The notes under the pieces were generated by a model. The model did no database searches, was not told the DNA's origin, and saw nothing but the letters and a program-made list of their open reading frames with translations. From Whitmania pigra (Eukaryota > Annelida > Clitellata > Hirudinida > Haemopidae), in contig JAJTWR010000392.1 of the NCBI GenBank assembly GCA_021613335.1, forward strand, positions 729,397-793,396: 64,000 nucleotides of DNA, read 5' to 3'. Position 1 is the first letter of the stretch. Each line of letters begins with the position of its first letter. Below, one piece after another: positions 50,831 through 63,376 of this stretch. A program made the translations under genes and the position numbers.

Positions 50831-51403
50831 GGAGATGTAAAAAAAAAGTTTTTTTGTTCGAGTTTTTTATGGTTTTTTATTGTTTTTAATGTTTTTTTTT
50901 TTTTTTTTTTAATTTGCTAAAAAATGATAGTTCATGATTAGATAAACTGATTTATTGCAACGTAAGCAAAAACACAATACAAAACCAGAACGATAGTGCT
51001 AATTTAAATCAAGTTCTGAGTCCATTTCATAAAATTGGCTGTCTTCTTCTCAGATTATTCGTCTTCTGCTTCATAGTTGTGATTATCTTCTGAAGTACTT
51101 AAAGATTTTTTTAATAAATAAAACCAGTTCTCCAGCCCTGCTTGTGGTGAGTCGGTTCCGTTTTTGGATTTATTCATTTTGGATAAATGAATATGCACTG
51201 AAATATTTTTCGATTACAGCGGTTGTTGCAGGCAATGACAAAATCTTAGGAAGCTACTTTAGCAAGAGGCCGTGATGAGCATATACCTTTCTAGAGGCTA
51301 TTGGTAGAACTTACAGAGATGACTGCCAAACAAACTGCTTTATCCACAACCCACATCTGGATCGATAATTTGCTAAATCAGCCATAACGTCCAACTCACA
51401 AAT
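50831..51403. other. Low-complexity spacer
   Basis: T-rich runs (including T18 at 50893-50910) and AT-rich DNA. No gene or recognisable element. Confidence 0.4.
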
Positions 51404-51840
51404 ACAGTGCTAGAAAAAATGTTACGACAGTCCCCATTTTTTGTAATAACTTAAGTTTAAATTATCGTACGAAGCTCAAATTTAAAAGAGCTGTATAATA
51501 TCTTTAAATAATATAACTCGTTTATTTTTTTTCACTTTGATCAAGAATTAAGCGCAAATACCACAACAATCCATTTTTTTGCATAGAAATATTGTTACGA
51601 CAGGTTACAAAAAACTCATGAATTTCAGTATTTTGGCAAAAATTTTTATTTAAAACTAAATGAAATATTATGTTATAAAATGTTATATTGCTGTCCATTG
51701 CCATAAACTGATCTTGAAAGAAAGCCCCAGACATTTCCAATCGGATTCAAGTCAGGTGAACACGCAGGCCAGTCCATCACTTGCATGTTGGACTCCTGGA
51801 AAAATGCTCTGGTTGCCTTGGAAACATGAAACAGCGATTT
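51404..51840 (-). mobile_element. Tc1-like transposon 3' fragment, catalytic Glu lost
   Basis: On the minus strand: AFFQESNMQVMDWPACSPDLNPIGNVWGFLSRSVYGNGQQY, written here only as its key parts DWPACSPDLNPI and NVWGFLSRSVY. This is the Tc1 DD34E C-terminal motif in which the catalytic Glu of PIEN is Gly (PIGN). A terminal sequence CAGTGCTAGAAAAAATG at 51404 follows a TA. The 5' part is missing. Confidence 0.75.
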
Positions 51841-52435
51841 TTATTTAAACTTTATTTAATTTATTATTATCTCATCCCTATTATTACACTAATAGATGTA
51901 ATTTGCAGCAATAGCATTAATCATGCAGGTTACTTGTTATTATTTATCGCTATTTTATCACTAATAATTTAATAATTTATTAAAAATCAACGTCTATTGC
52001 TTGAATCTAGTCCATCCGGATTTCATAGTCTTGAAAGTTCTCTGTTAATGAGGGGGTGTCCCAAGTTTATAGAAGTTTTGAAATTCGAGCGGCCTGGCCC
52101 TAAGCAGTTTCCAGAAATACTTAAATGGAAATATTTGTCATTAAATAAATTAATAAATAAAAACCATTACTAAAGTTGTTTTACTTCAAAAACAAGATGA
52201 ACTTTTTCCATGAAATCATGTTTATTGAAATTTTAATTAGATCAATTTTAAAAGAAAATATAGTAGCTATCATCAGTAGTATCATCATCTTAATCGCCGT
52301 CATCGTCGTCATCGTCATCGTCTGTATAGCATGTGATCACCCTTGAGACCAACCAAACGTGATTTTTTTTGTTATTAACTAACGTGACTTATTGACAAAG
52401 TCTGGTACAAGCGCCTTCACATCGCTTTTTCATTT
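51841..52435. other. AT-rich spacer with a short TCATCG repeat
   Basis: No gene. (GTCATC)n-like repeat at 52290-52325. Returns to array-type spacer at ~52430. Confidence 0.4.
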
Positions 52436-52655
52436 AAAACTTAGTCATTTGGCAAATGATTTATAAGCTACATATTAATTAATTATTTATTTTTAACAGA
52501 AGCTTTACTTCATATAAAAGATGATCCAGCCTTCTTAAGATTCATCTTACTAAAAACCAACGTTGGACACGTCATCTGCATATGATATAGGAAAATATAG
52601 AATATAACAAGTCAATAAATTTAATTTTCAGGACATCTCACCTTTTGCATTGCAT
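52436..52655 (-). pseudogene. Type-B Cys-rich family fragment, copy 5
   Basis: The 3' flank and last codons of a type-B copy (matches 46720-46935), cut off at about 52655 where LINE sequence begins. Only the GDVS-like end and spacer remain. Confidence 0.6.
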
Positions 52656-53830
52656 TTGAAGACTATGTATTGGTCGAAGAGTTAATAAATTATTCATAAA
52701 AGTCAAATCTGTATTGGCAGTATTTCTGATGAAATTGGCAGTGAGAATATTATACGGATGATACTCTTTTGTAAAATATATAGTTGGTTTAAACGAGTGT
52801 GGTAAGTAGATGCCCATACAATATTACAGTAAGTGAGATATGGATAAATAAGGGAAAAATGTAATAGTAATGCTGTCTTGGTATTTACGAAAGGAGGGAT
52901 TCTCGCAATAATACCAATATTTCTAGCTATTCGGCCCTGTATATATTTTATGTGTGCATGCCAGGATAGATGTTCGTCAAGTATAACACCAAGATAACGA
53001 AAGCTAGTGACTCTTATAAGATCAATATTATTTATGGAAGGAGGAGAGTCACAAAGTATGGCCTTTTTTAGAGAATGAAAAATAATGAAATTTATTTGGC
53101 TATGTTAAGTATAAGTCGATTAGCAATAATCCATAATAATTATTGATGTTATGAAGTTCCTTATTTAAATATTGAATAAGATTATTGATGTTGTCACCAG
53201 AAGTATAAACAACGATGTCATCAGCAAATAATAATACCTTAAACAAATTAGATGTACAATTGAAATCATTCATATACACAAGAAAAAGAAGTGGACCTAA
53301 AATAGATCTTTGAGGTACACCATAATTTACAATGAGATCTTCAGAGTCTGTGTTATTACAAACAACCCTTTGTTTTCTACTAGCTAAATAATCAATGAAT
53401 CAGTTTAAAACTATGCCTCTAACACCATAATATTCAAGTTTAAAAAATAGAATTTGGCGATTCACAGAATCAAAGACCTTTTTAGATCAAGAAACAGGCA
53501 ATGAGAACTTCTCCAGAATCTACAGCATTAGAATATCAGATTGAAGTAATAAAAGAGGCATATAGGTAGAATGATTCTTCCTAAAGCCAAATTGTGAAGT
53601 GTTAAAGAGATTAAATTTGTCAAAACATTCATATAACCTATTATGTACAATTTTTTCAATGAGTTTGGAAAAATACGGTAAGATGGAAATTGGTCTGTAA
53701 TTATTGAATTGACTATAATCTCCAGATTTATGTATCGGAATGACTTTAGCAAATTTTAATTCTAGAGAGACAAGACCAGTGCAAGAGGATGATGGAACTA
53801 CCATTTTTTTTTGTGTGTTTGTTCTCATCT
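52656..53830 (-). mobile_element. Degenerate LINE reverse transcriptase (CR1/Jockey-like)
   Basis: Minus strand: LKFAKVIPIHKSGDYSQFNN, YRPISILPYFSKLIEKIVHN, FGFRKNHST (53760-53540). With frameshifts these are followed by VFDSVNRQILF, YGVPQRSILGPLLFLVYMND, LLFADDIVVYTSGD (~53210) and FRYLGVILDEHLSWHAHI. 5'-truncated. Its insertion truncated the adjacent array copy. Confidence 0.8.
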
Positions 53831-54234
53831 AGATTCACTTTTGTAATCTCAAAGAAAGCCAAAATGACGGTCGCGCGAAAAAAACACCACGTGACTAAAC
53901 AAGTATTAAAGCTATTTCTGGGGTTTGAATCGAAAGTGAGTAAATAGAGGCGACGACGGAGTTAATGGAGGGGAGTAAACAGTTGCATTGAATTATGAAT
54001 GTATTCTTTGCCGTTTACTATTTTATCTTTGATTTTTATAAATAACTGTGACTACTACAAAAATTAAAAAAAGTGCACTCAATTTAGAGATCACTTATCT
54101 CTCAATATGATCAAATCATAATTGGGTGCAGAGGAGTACAATGCAGTTGTTATTAGAAAAACAATGCAATACAAATGTTAATGTATTTTATACAAAATTC
54201 TATAAGCAACACTAAAACAAAACGATATGAAATC
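53831..54234. other. Spacer before array unit, no gene
   Basis: AT-rich. 54040-54240 is similar to 59480-59660, so the duplicated unit extends slightly further left here than the gene itself. Confidence 0.4.
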
Positions 54235-54589
54235 CCGTCTTGCCTAAAAATTATAACAATTAATACAGTCATAAAACTGACGTTGTTAACAGCTGATTTC
54301 ATAACACTCTTAAAGGGTTCGCAATGCATTGGATGCTATTGTTAGTACATAAACTTCGGCGTACGATTTATATGATGCTATATTAGCCCGTAAAAACATG
54401 GACAAGACATGTGACTGGGTCAGCGCCAAACGCCTAATTGGATGTCCCCCACCTGCTGTATGTTCGGAGCCGTCGCAGCCTCTGCACCTCCTTTGCACTT
54501 CACTGACCATTTAGCAAGTAATTTGTGAAACATATTGACACTGATTAATTATTTATTTTTAATTTTAAGAACAGATGATTTGTCTTGTC

Positions 54590-55103
54590 TTAATTAGCTT
54601 TTTCTGACTCATCACCTGCACCTGATATAAAAATATATTGAATATAACAAATCATTATAATTAAGTTTTACGCATTCTCACCGTTTGCCTCGCAGGATAT
54701 CAAATAATATTCTCTGAAGTTTTCATCTTCGACAAATTTATCTTCGTCTAACTCTTCGCCGTCAATCACATTGTAATAACATTCGTTGTTGATTGTGTCT
54801 TCAAAGACGATGTAGCAAAGGTCTGTGTTGTAACACGTCTTTTGGCATTTGTCAAGATCATTGCCCTTCTTAAAACCATCATCGAACGATGCATATTTCT
54901 GTTTGCGTAAAATTCCCAACAGTCTGTTCAAAATAACACTAATCAGATACATTTACTTTTAGTGAAATTGTAAGTAACATAACATTAAATTTGAGAGATG
55001 TTTAGAAAATAGAAGTTAACTTTTAACCTTCACGATCCTCTGAAGATGTAGTCGAGATCGTCAGGCTCACGACGCAAAATAAAGAAATCAGAAAATACTT
55101 CAT
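54590..55103 (-). pseudogene. Cys-rich secreted family, copy 6 (1-nt deletion)
   Basis: Same structure as copy 2: exons 55103-55028, 54923-54682 (242 nt instead of 243) and 54621-54590. One T of a T-run at ~54890 is missing. The frame therefore shifts just after DCWEFYANR, and the mature protein cannot be made as in its sisters. Signal peptide and splice sites are intact, so the damage is recent. Confidence 0.8.
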
Positions 55104-55199
55104 GATTTAACTAATTAATTTGAATTCAACAATTTCAAACTGAACGTCATTTGAGACATTGGTCATTTTATAGCTTATTCGTCGATGGATAATGCGTTA

Positions 55200-55560
55200 C
55201 TACATAAACAAATATGGTTCTGTGTCGGTGGATAACTCGTTACAAAAAGAAATTAAAAAAACAAATGATTAATTTTAGTTTATGTAATATTGCCACGTCA
55301 AAATCAATACTATATAAACAAATTAATATTAACAAAATCTTGAACAAGCATTTTAATAAGAATCACTTGACCAGACGGGTTTCGTATTTAACACCGGCGA
55401 ATAAGTTTAGTGTTGAAGTACTCTTGATGATCCGTTGAAATATACTATATTAAATTATATTGTATCATAATTTAGCAGTTACATTAAATTCGTACTTAAT
55501 ATCATTATCATTATTTACATGATCGCCTTCGCATCGTTTTTCCATTTTCGTCACTTAAAG
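55200..55560. repeat. Array spacer motif (also 44840-45000, 45225-45590, 48845-49035, 60660-61010, 63150-63376)
   Basis: Conserved spacer containing atataaacaaatta, cttgaacaagcattttaata, cacttgaccagacgggtttc and gatccgttg. Short reading frames repeated in each copy (CRWITRYKKKLKKQ) are carried along by the duplications; they lack any recognisable feature and are not called as genes. Confidence 0.7.
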
Positions 55561-55640
55561 ATTGACGCTATAATTGACTTGACGATAGCGCAGTATCTAT
55601 AAATTGATAAAATACTACTATCAATCAACAATACTACGTC

Positions 55641-57848
55641 CAGTGTTGTGCAGTATCGAATTACATGTAATTCGTTACTGTAATTAATTACATTTTTTGG
55701 TAATTTTTACTTGTAACAATTACAAAAAAAAATTTGTACTCTTACTTGTAACAAATTACTATTTTTGGTCATACTTTTAATTCGTTACCTTTTTGGCGTA
55801 AGACGTTACAAAGTAACATAAATAACATTTTGAATTAGTTTAATTTATTTTAAAAAATTTAAATTCTAGATTGTTATTCTTTGGTTCGTTCGAGAACCTT
55901 CCCCTTCCCGATCATCGCTCTTTTGTTATTGTGGTTATCGCCGGTCGTTTTTGTTTTAAATAGGAAATTGTTGATTAGTCATACCGAAGCTTTTTTAATA
56001 TATAATATTATATACATATAATAATATAAGATTTAATATATCGTGGTATGGATTCATTTGAAGCCATTTTCAGTGTCGTTAGCGAAGATAAGAGGAACAA
56101 GGGTGAAGATAGTCCGTGGCCGTATTTGAACAAAATGTTCAGATTTCAGTCAAAGGAAAATCATATAAGTATGCATGCCTACTCTGCCAACAGAAACAAA
56201 AACTACATGTTCAGCATATGAAGGTTCTTCATCTAACTTGAAGAACACGTGGAACGCATGCATCCAACAGAATTTAAGGAATATGGTATATCTGTTGCTA
56301 ACGATTGTCAAGCTTGATGAGAAACTGGTAGCCAAAGTAGCATCTTCTAATGCAGCAAAGAGGCACCCCGTCATAACAGCCCGGCGACAGAATAGCCCCG
56401 ACAAAACCGCCCCGACAAAACAGCCCCGTCGAAACAGCCCGGCGTCAAAATAGCCCAGGACGGGAAAATCCCGTCAAAATGGCCCCGTCAAAACAGCCCT
56501 GTCACCAGGGTCGGACTGGCTTAAAAACCCGGCCCGGGAACTTTTATTTAACTCCTACTTTGATCAACTTAAACATAAGAAACACTAGAGTCTAAAATTT
56601 CTATCCACTATTAACTATTATAACAGCTTTTACATCGTTTCACTAGTCGATGCTAAAACATCAATGATTTCATTGTTATTGATTCTTGGAAAAGAGTCTT
56701 TCTCACAAGACATCAGCATGAATGATCGTAGAATTGACTGGTTCAGAAAATTTCTTAATCTGTTCAAACGTATTTCAATTTTGAAAACGACCCCTCACAA
56801 GCAACTTGTGATCAGGATAATGTCAACACAAATTTGTAAGCCAGATACAAATTTGAATAAGCAAGACTATGCAAATTAAACTTCTGGAGAACAATAATAA
56901 CAACAAACAATACTCAAAACGATCAAAGCATTCAAGCCACTAATTTCGAATTAAATTTTGATTCAGTTTCACAACATTTTTAAAAAATACTTTGACATGG
57001 AGTTATCATGGGGCTATTATGTCGCCGAGCTATTTTGTCGCCGGGTTGTTTTGTCCTGGGCTATGTTGTCGCCGGGCTATTTTGTCGGGGCTATTTTGAC
57101 TGGGCCATTTTGACGGGATTTTTCTGTCCTGGGCTATTTTGACGCCGTGCTATTTTGACGGGGCTGTTTTGTCGGTATTTCTGTCGCCGGGCTGTTATGA
57201 CGGGTCACCCAGCAAAGATGGACGAGCTTTGAGCACTCGTTCATCTGATGCTGACAGTATTGAAGACAGTTTCTTCAATTGCAGAAGGTCAACTGATATT
57301 CTGATGCATTACCTTCGAAACCGATCAGATGACATGAACATTATTACTGGAAGCGATACCCTGAAGAAATTATTTATCCAGTTGAACACTCCTCTGCCAG
57401 CTAGTGCAGCTGTTGAACGTTTATTCAGCTCTTCTGGTATGACAAAGAACAGCTGAAGGACCATAATGAGTAACAAACTATTCGAGGACTTAGTTATGTT
57501 AAAAATTTGTGATTGTAATGTAATAAATAAAAAAAAACACCAAAAGAATGCATTAGTTCAAATGTTATTACTTAATGACTGTTAGTACTAGCAGTTAATA
57601 CCAGTAATTTTTTAACGATAAGAGAAACAATTCCTTTTAAATAATACAGAATGATGTATGATCACAATAATGGCGGCATCAAAGTTACTTGTAATTTTTA
57701 CTTAAAAGTAACTTTTAGACGCTGTAACTTTTAACTTTTACTTGAGTAAATTTAAGAGACAATACTCTTACTTATACTTAAGTAGCTTTTTGAGGTATTA
57801 CTTTTACTTGTAACTAGTTACCGAAATGAGGTAATTTTTACAACACTG
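55641..57848 (+). mobile_element. Non-autonomous hAT element, copy 2 (2,208 bp)
   Basis: Inverted copy of 24411-26618 with the same ends and length, and its own exact 8-bp duplication ACTACGTC (55633-55640, 57849-57856). It carries the same broken BED finger, the same nested MULE-like insert and the same terminal dimerisation motif (plus strand, ~57370-57440). Sequence difference from copy 1 appears very low, so both inserted recently. It sits in array spacer. Confidence 0.92.
56362..57209. mobile_element. Nested MULE-like element in hAT copy 2
   Basis: Same element as 25050-25896, in reverse, flanked by CAGCAAAGA duplications (56353-56361, 57210-57218). Its presence at the identical site in both hAT copies shows it was already inside when the hAT transposed. 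Confidence 0.6.
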
Positions 57849-57856
57849 ACTACGTC

Positions 57857-59660
57857 ACCCAAAACATTTTTTTCCAGATCTCTTAACACGTATTGCTCAG
57901 CCATTTACATTAATTTATAAATTTCTACATTAATTAGTTATTTATTTGTAACAGGAACTTTTATTTTTCTTACTTCATCTGACTCAATTATATTGGAAAA
58001 TGTGTTGTTTATTGTGGGCAGGTGACACAATTTTATTCAAACATGTTATAGTATCACCTGAGAAATTATGGCTGTGAAATGAAATAACACATATATTACC
58101 TAATGTTTATCATCAATAAATAATAATAATAATTATCATAATATTGTAATATAAATTATCATTAATAGCGCATTATTTATAAATTGATAAAATGCTATTA
58201 TATATACTAAAAATTTCACAGTAATAGTCATTATTCACAGACCTTTTATATGACCACGTTAACATCCCAAATTTACCCACTAGTCTGTCGCAATGTCTAC
58301 TCTACTGATTCACACATAGCCACAACGTCACAACATCACAGAAGTCGTGACTTGCAAACCACAGAAAATGAGAACTTTGTTTCGGTATTATTTTTTTTAT
58401 AATTAACTTTTCAAGAAGAAAGGGCTTGTGTTTAAGTTAATGAAGCATTTATTTATGTTAACGATTTTGTTACTCATTTTACTTAAGTTAAAGAATCATT
58501 TACTTAGGTAAGTTAAGGAAGCATTTACTTACGTAAGTCATCGTGATGAGCACAATTTAATTAAGCAGTGAACGTACCTATTATTGTTTCTATATTCCTA
58601 TTAATTAACAGCCATAATAATGGTCGGAATGCTTATAAAATGACTTTTAAATAACAATTATCTTTATGTTGTTATAAGCATCATTACATAATATTGTAAG
58701 CAACATTATTTTTTTAGTGATACAATATGTTATTACTACATGTTATTCTTCTCAATGCTCCCAGTGACTCATCTGTGTCCAAAACAAATTCGTCCTTGAG
58801 CCACTGCTTTAATAAACTTTAAATTTCAAATTGGCAACAAAATATTACTATCAGTTTATTTAACTTTTAACTTAACTGTTATTATTATTGTCACTTTTAA
58901 TAATTAGGTTATAATCTATACTTTCAGTTTCGTTCAATGTCAGTACAGCTTCCAAACGCAATAAAATACTAAACACAAACAGAATTAAACTCATAAATAT
59001 ATTTTGAGATTCATGAGATGAACAACAACAACAATGAGTTTTCCCACAGAATCCGTAGTAAACGCTTACTCATCTCGCAATTTATCGCCTCGAGCTGGGA
59101 ACTTCCTAGCCCAACACATGCTAACCCAAAAACTTTTTTTTCCAAGCCTAAGAGGCAAGTTATGGCTGAGTTCTTACATTTGATCCTAACGGGACGGCCC
59201 TGTTCGAAACCTTGCTTGCGTCTCTGGGATTGAGGCAATACTTAGACTGATCTATTCAGATTGTATTTGGTATTCGCTTCTTCAAATCTGGGAACTTTAA
59301 GTTTCTTTCAATAGAGACGAGTTTCACTAATTCATCACAAGCACTTCTAGATCAGAGTGTTGCAAATGTTGCAAGCCAATAAGGTAGTGCATAAAAATTA
59401 ATTAGGAATTGAAATGTAAAAAATATAAAATATAAAATTATTTTAACAATATATAGTTATAATAAAAATAAATTAGACTACTACAAAAATTTCAAAAACT
59501 GTACCTAATTTAGAGATCACTTATTTCTCAATTTGATCAAATCTGAATTGGGTGCATCGAGTGGGCGCAGAAGAGTACAATGCACTTGTTATTACAAAAA
59601 CAATGCAATACAAATGTTTTGTATGTTATACCAAATTCTATAAGCAGCACTAAAACAAAA
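57857..59660. other. AT-rich array spacer, no gene recognised
   Basis: Begins with the type-2 unit flank (acccaaaacatttttttcc), then unique AT-rich DNA with no gene. The 59018-59238 stretch has overlapping short frames on both strands without similarity to anything I know. Confidence 0.4.
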
Positions 59661-60039
59661 CGATATGAAATCCCGTCTTGCCTAAGAATTATAACAATTA
59701 ATACAGTCATAAAACTGACGTTGTTAACAGCTGATTTTATAACACTCTAAAAAGGTTCGCAATGCATTAGATACTATTGGTAGTCCTTAAACTTCGGCGT
59801 ACGATTTATATGATGCGATATTAGTCCGTAAAAACATGGACAAGACATTTGACTGGGCCAGCGCCAAACGCCTAATTAGATGTCCCCCACCTGTTCTATG
59901 TTCGGAGCCGTCGCAGCCTCATCACACCCTTTGCACGTCATTGACCAGTTAGCAAGTAATTTGTGAAACATATTAACACTGATTAATTATTTATTTTTAA
60001 CGAAAACATTAATTTTTAGAACAGATGATTTATCTTGTC

Positions 60040-60554
60040 TTATTTAGCTTCTTCTGACTTATCACCTGCACCTTATATAAGAATATATTGAATATAACAA
60101 ATCATTATAATTAAGTTTTATGCATTCTCACCGTTTGCCTCGCAGGATATCAAATAATATTCTCTGAAGTTTTCATCTTCGACAAATTTATCTTCGTCTA
60201 ACTCTTCGCCGTCAATCACATTGTAATAACATTCGTTGTTGATTGTGTCTTCAAAGACGATGTAGCAAAGGTCTGTGTTGTAACACGTCTTTTGGCATTT
60301 GTCAAGATCATTGCCCTTCTTAAAACCATCATCGAACGATGCATATTTTCTGTTTGCGTAAAATTCCCAACAGTCTGTTCAAAATAACACTAATCAGATA
60401 CATTTAATTTTAGTGAAATTGTAAGTAACATAACATTAAATTTGAGAGATGTTTAGAAAATAGAAGTTAACTTTTAACCTTCACGATCCTCTGAAGATGT
60501 AGTCGAGATCGTCAGGCTCACGACGCAAAATAAAGAAATCAGAAAATACTTCAT
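60040..60554 (-). CDS. Small secreted Cys-rich (PAN/apple-like) protein, array copy 7, intact
   Basis: Exons 60554-60479, 60374-60132 and 60071-60040, phase-1 introns, 116 residues. Nearly identical to copy 2 with small changes (INNECYYN instead of INKECYYN; ISCEANG). The last acceptor is ttatataag instead of the tacag of its sisters, so splicing of the short third exon could be weaker. If it is not spliced, the frame runs on after NG into ENA and a stop. Confidence 0.78.
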
Positions 60555-61159
60555 GATTTAACTAATTAATTTGAATTCAACAATTTCAAACTGAACATCA
60601 TTTGAGACATTGGTCATTTTATAGCTTATTCGTCGATGGATAATGCGTTACTACATAAACAAATATGGTTCTGTGTCGGTGGATAACTCGTTACAAAAAG
60701 AAATTAAAAAAACAAATGATTAATTTTAGTTTATTTAATATTGCCACGTCAAAATCAATACTATATAAACAAATTATTATTAACAAAATCTGGAACAAGC
60801 ATTTTAATAAGAATCACTTGACCAGACGGGTTTCGTATTTAACACCGGCGAATAACTTTAGTGTTGAAGTACTCTTGATGATCCGTTGGAATATGCTATA
60901 TTAAATTATATTGTATCATAATTTAGCAGTTACATTAAATTCGTACTTAATATCATTATCATTATTTACATGATCGCCTTGGCATCGTTTTTCCATTTTC
61001 GTCACTTAAAGATTGACCTACCCAAAACATTTTTTTCAGATCTCGTAAAACTTAGTCATTTGGCAAATGATTTATAAGCTACATTAATTAGTTATTTACT
61101 TTTAACAGATGCTTTATTTCATCCAAAAGATGATCTAGTCTTCTTAAGATTCATCTTAC

Positions 61160-61620
61160 TCAACACCGATGTTTACTCAACACGTCACCTGCATATGATA
61201 TAGGAAAATATTCAATATAACAAGTCAATATATATAATTTTCTGGACATCTCATCTTTTGCATCGCAGTCTCTCAAAACATATAGTTTGAAGTTTTCATC
61301 ATCGAAAAATTTTGCATCATCTAACTTTTCGCCATCAATCACATTGTAATAACATTCGTTGTTGGTTGTGTCTTCAAAAACGATGTAGCAACAGTCCGTT
61401 TTGTAACACGTCTTTTGGCATTCGTCAATATCATTGGACTTCTTAAATCCATCATCAAATGCTGGATATTTCGTTTTAGAGAAAAAATCTAACAATCTGT
61501 TAAAGATAAAATTAACTAGATTTACAAGATTTTAGAAAGAATTTGCAAACATTAGTTGAGAAGAAGTGGAGATCAGCAGGCTGGCTACACAAATCAGGAA
61601 ATCAGGAAATACATCATCAT
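61160..61620 (-). pseudogene. Cys-rich secreted family type B, copy 8 (broken signal-peptide exon)
   Basis: The second exon (61496 down) is open: KTKYPAFDDGFKKSNDIDEC, QKTCYKTDCCYIVFEDTTNN, ECYYNVIDGEKLDD and YVLRDCDAKDEMS. It runs on to a stop at 61160 because the second intron donor is lost. The first exon (61620) has a short duplication/indel after MMMYFLIS and meets a stop, so secretion would fail. It is the partner of copy 3, with a different inactivating lesion. Confidence 0.7.
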
Positions 61621-62542
61621 TTAACTAATTGATTCAAATTTAACAATCTCAAACTGAACATCGTCTGAGACATAGGGCATTTTATAGCCAGTTTGTCGGT
61701 ACATAATGCGTTACGAAAAGTAAATAAAAAATGTTAACTGTTACCGCGTCAAAATCAATAACATATAAACAAAAATGGTCATACCTAGTTATTACGATTC
61801 TCAAGAAAAAACAGTGTTTGTCGAGTGGCTTAATGAAGTTACATTTACGTACATTTTTACTTTAGATTTGAATTTTATAGTATGGACAACATTCAATTAA
61901 CAAATTTAATTTAAGCTTCCTTTAATTCCGTTTATCTGATTCATGGTATTTTTGATGCTTTAGAATTTGGACGCTAGAAACTAGAATCAAAGATTTAACC
62001 TCTTACATTCAGCCCATTATATATAGGAAGTACCCATCTTTTAACGATATCTCAACTAATACGTCACGAAAATTTCTGAAATTTTAGTATGTTATGTAAT
62101 TAGCGCTTCCAAAATTATTTTTTAAATTTAGTGAAATATTATTTTATAGCTTAGTAAAAAAATCCCAAGAATGTGTTTTTGCGGTGCACAAGGCTGATAG
62201 GAACGTCAAAAGTCAATAACAACAATGAAAATTGACAATCGACAAAATTAATACTAACACAAATTCATAAACTCCAATTGTAAATATTACAATAACATAT
62301 CAGTATCATTAAATTCGGGCTTATTATCATTATCGTTATTGACATGGTTATCTTGACATCATTTTTAATTTCAGAAACTTTAAGATTGACGTCTCTCAAA
62401 ACATTTTTTTCAAATATCTTAAAACGTAGTTCAATTAAGCAGTTTTCAAATAATTTTTGAAAATTTTGAAAATTATTGATAGTGATCGATTATTTATTTT
62501 TAACGAAAACATTAATTTTTAGAACAGATGATTTATCTTGTT

Positions 62543-63050
62543 TTATTTAGCTCCTTCTGATTCATCACCTGCACCTGTATATAATAATATATTGAATATA
62601 ACAAATCATTATAATTAAGTTTTATGCATTCTCACCGTTTGCCTTGCAGTCTTGCAAATAATATTCTCTGAAGTTTTCATCTTCGACAAATTTATCTTGG
62701 TCTAACTCTTCGCCATCAATCACATTGTAATAACATTCGTTGTTGGTTGTATCTTCAAAGACGATGTAGCAAAATTCTGTTATGTAACACGTCTTTTGGC
62801 ATTCGTCAAGACCATTGCCCTTCTTAAAACCATCATCGAACGCTGTATATTTTCTGTTCGCGTAAAATATCCAACAATCTGTTCAAAATAACAATAATCA
62901 GATACATTTAATTTTAGTAAGTAACATAACATTAAAGTTGAGAGATGTTTAGAAAATAGAAGTTAACTTTTAACCTTCACGATCCTCTGATGATGTAGTC
63001 GAGATTGTCAGGCTTGCGACGCAAAATAAAGAAATCAGAAAATACTTCAT
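62543..63050 (-). CDS. Small secreted Cys-rich (PAN/apple-like) protein, array copy 9, intact
   Basis: Exons 63050-62975, 62878-62636 and 62574-62543, phase-1 introns, 116 residues. Practically the same DNA as copy 4 (48.2-48.7 kb) as part of the 2.35-kb duplicated unit. Signal peptide MKYFLISLFCVASLTIS and all six cysteines kept. Confidence 0.8.
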
Positions 63051-63376
63051 GATTTAACTAATTAATTTGAATTCAACAATTTCAAACTGAACATCATTGG
63101 TCATTTTATAGCTTATTCGTCGATGGATAATGCGTTACTACATAAACAAATATGGTTCTGTGTCGGTGGATAACTCGTTACAAAAAGAAATTAAAAAAAC
63201 AAATGATTAATTTTAGTTTATTTAATATTTCCACGTCAAAATCAATACTATATAAACAAATTATTATTAACAAAATCTTGAACAAGCATTTTAATAAGAA
63301 TCACTTGACCAGACGGGTTTCGTATTTAACACCGGCGAATAAGTTTAGTGTTGAAGTACTCTTGATGATCCGTTGA

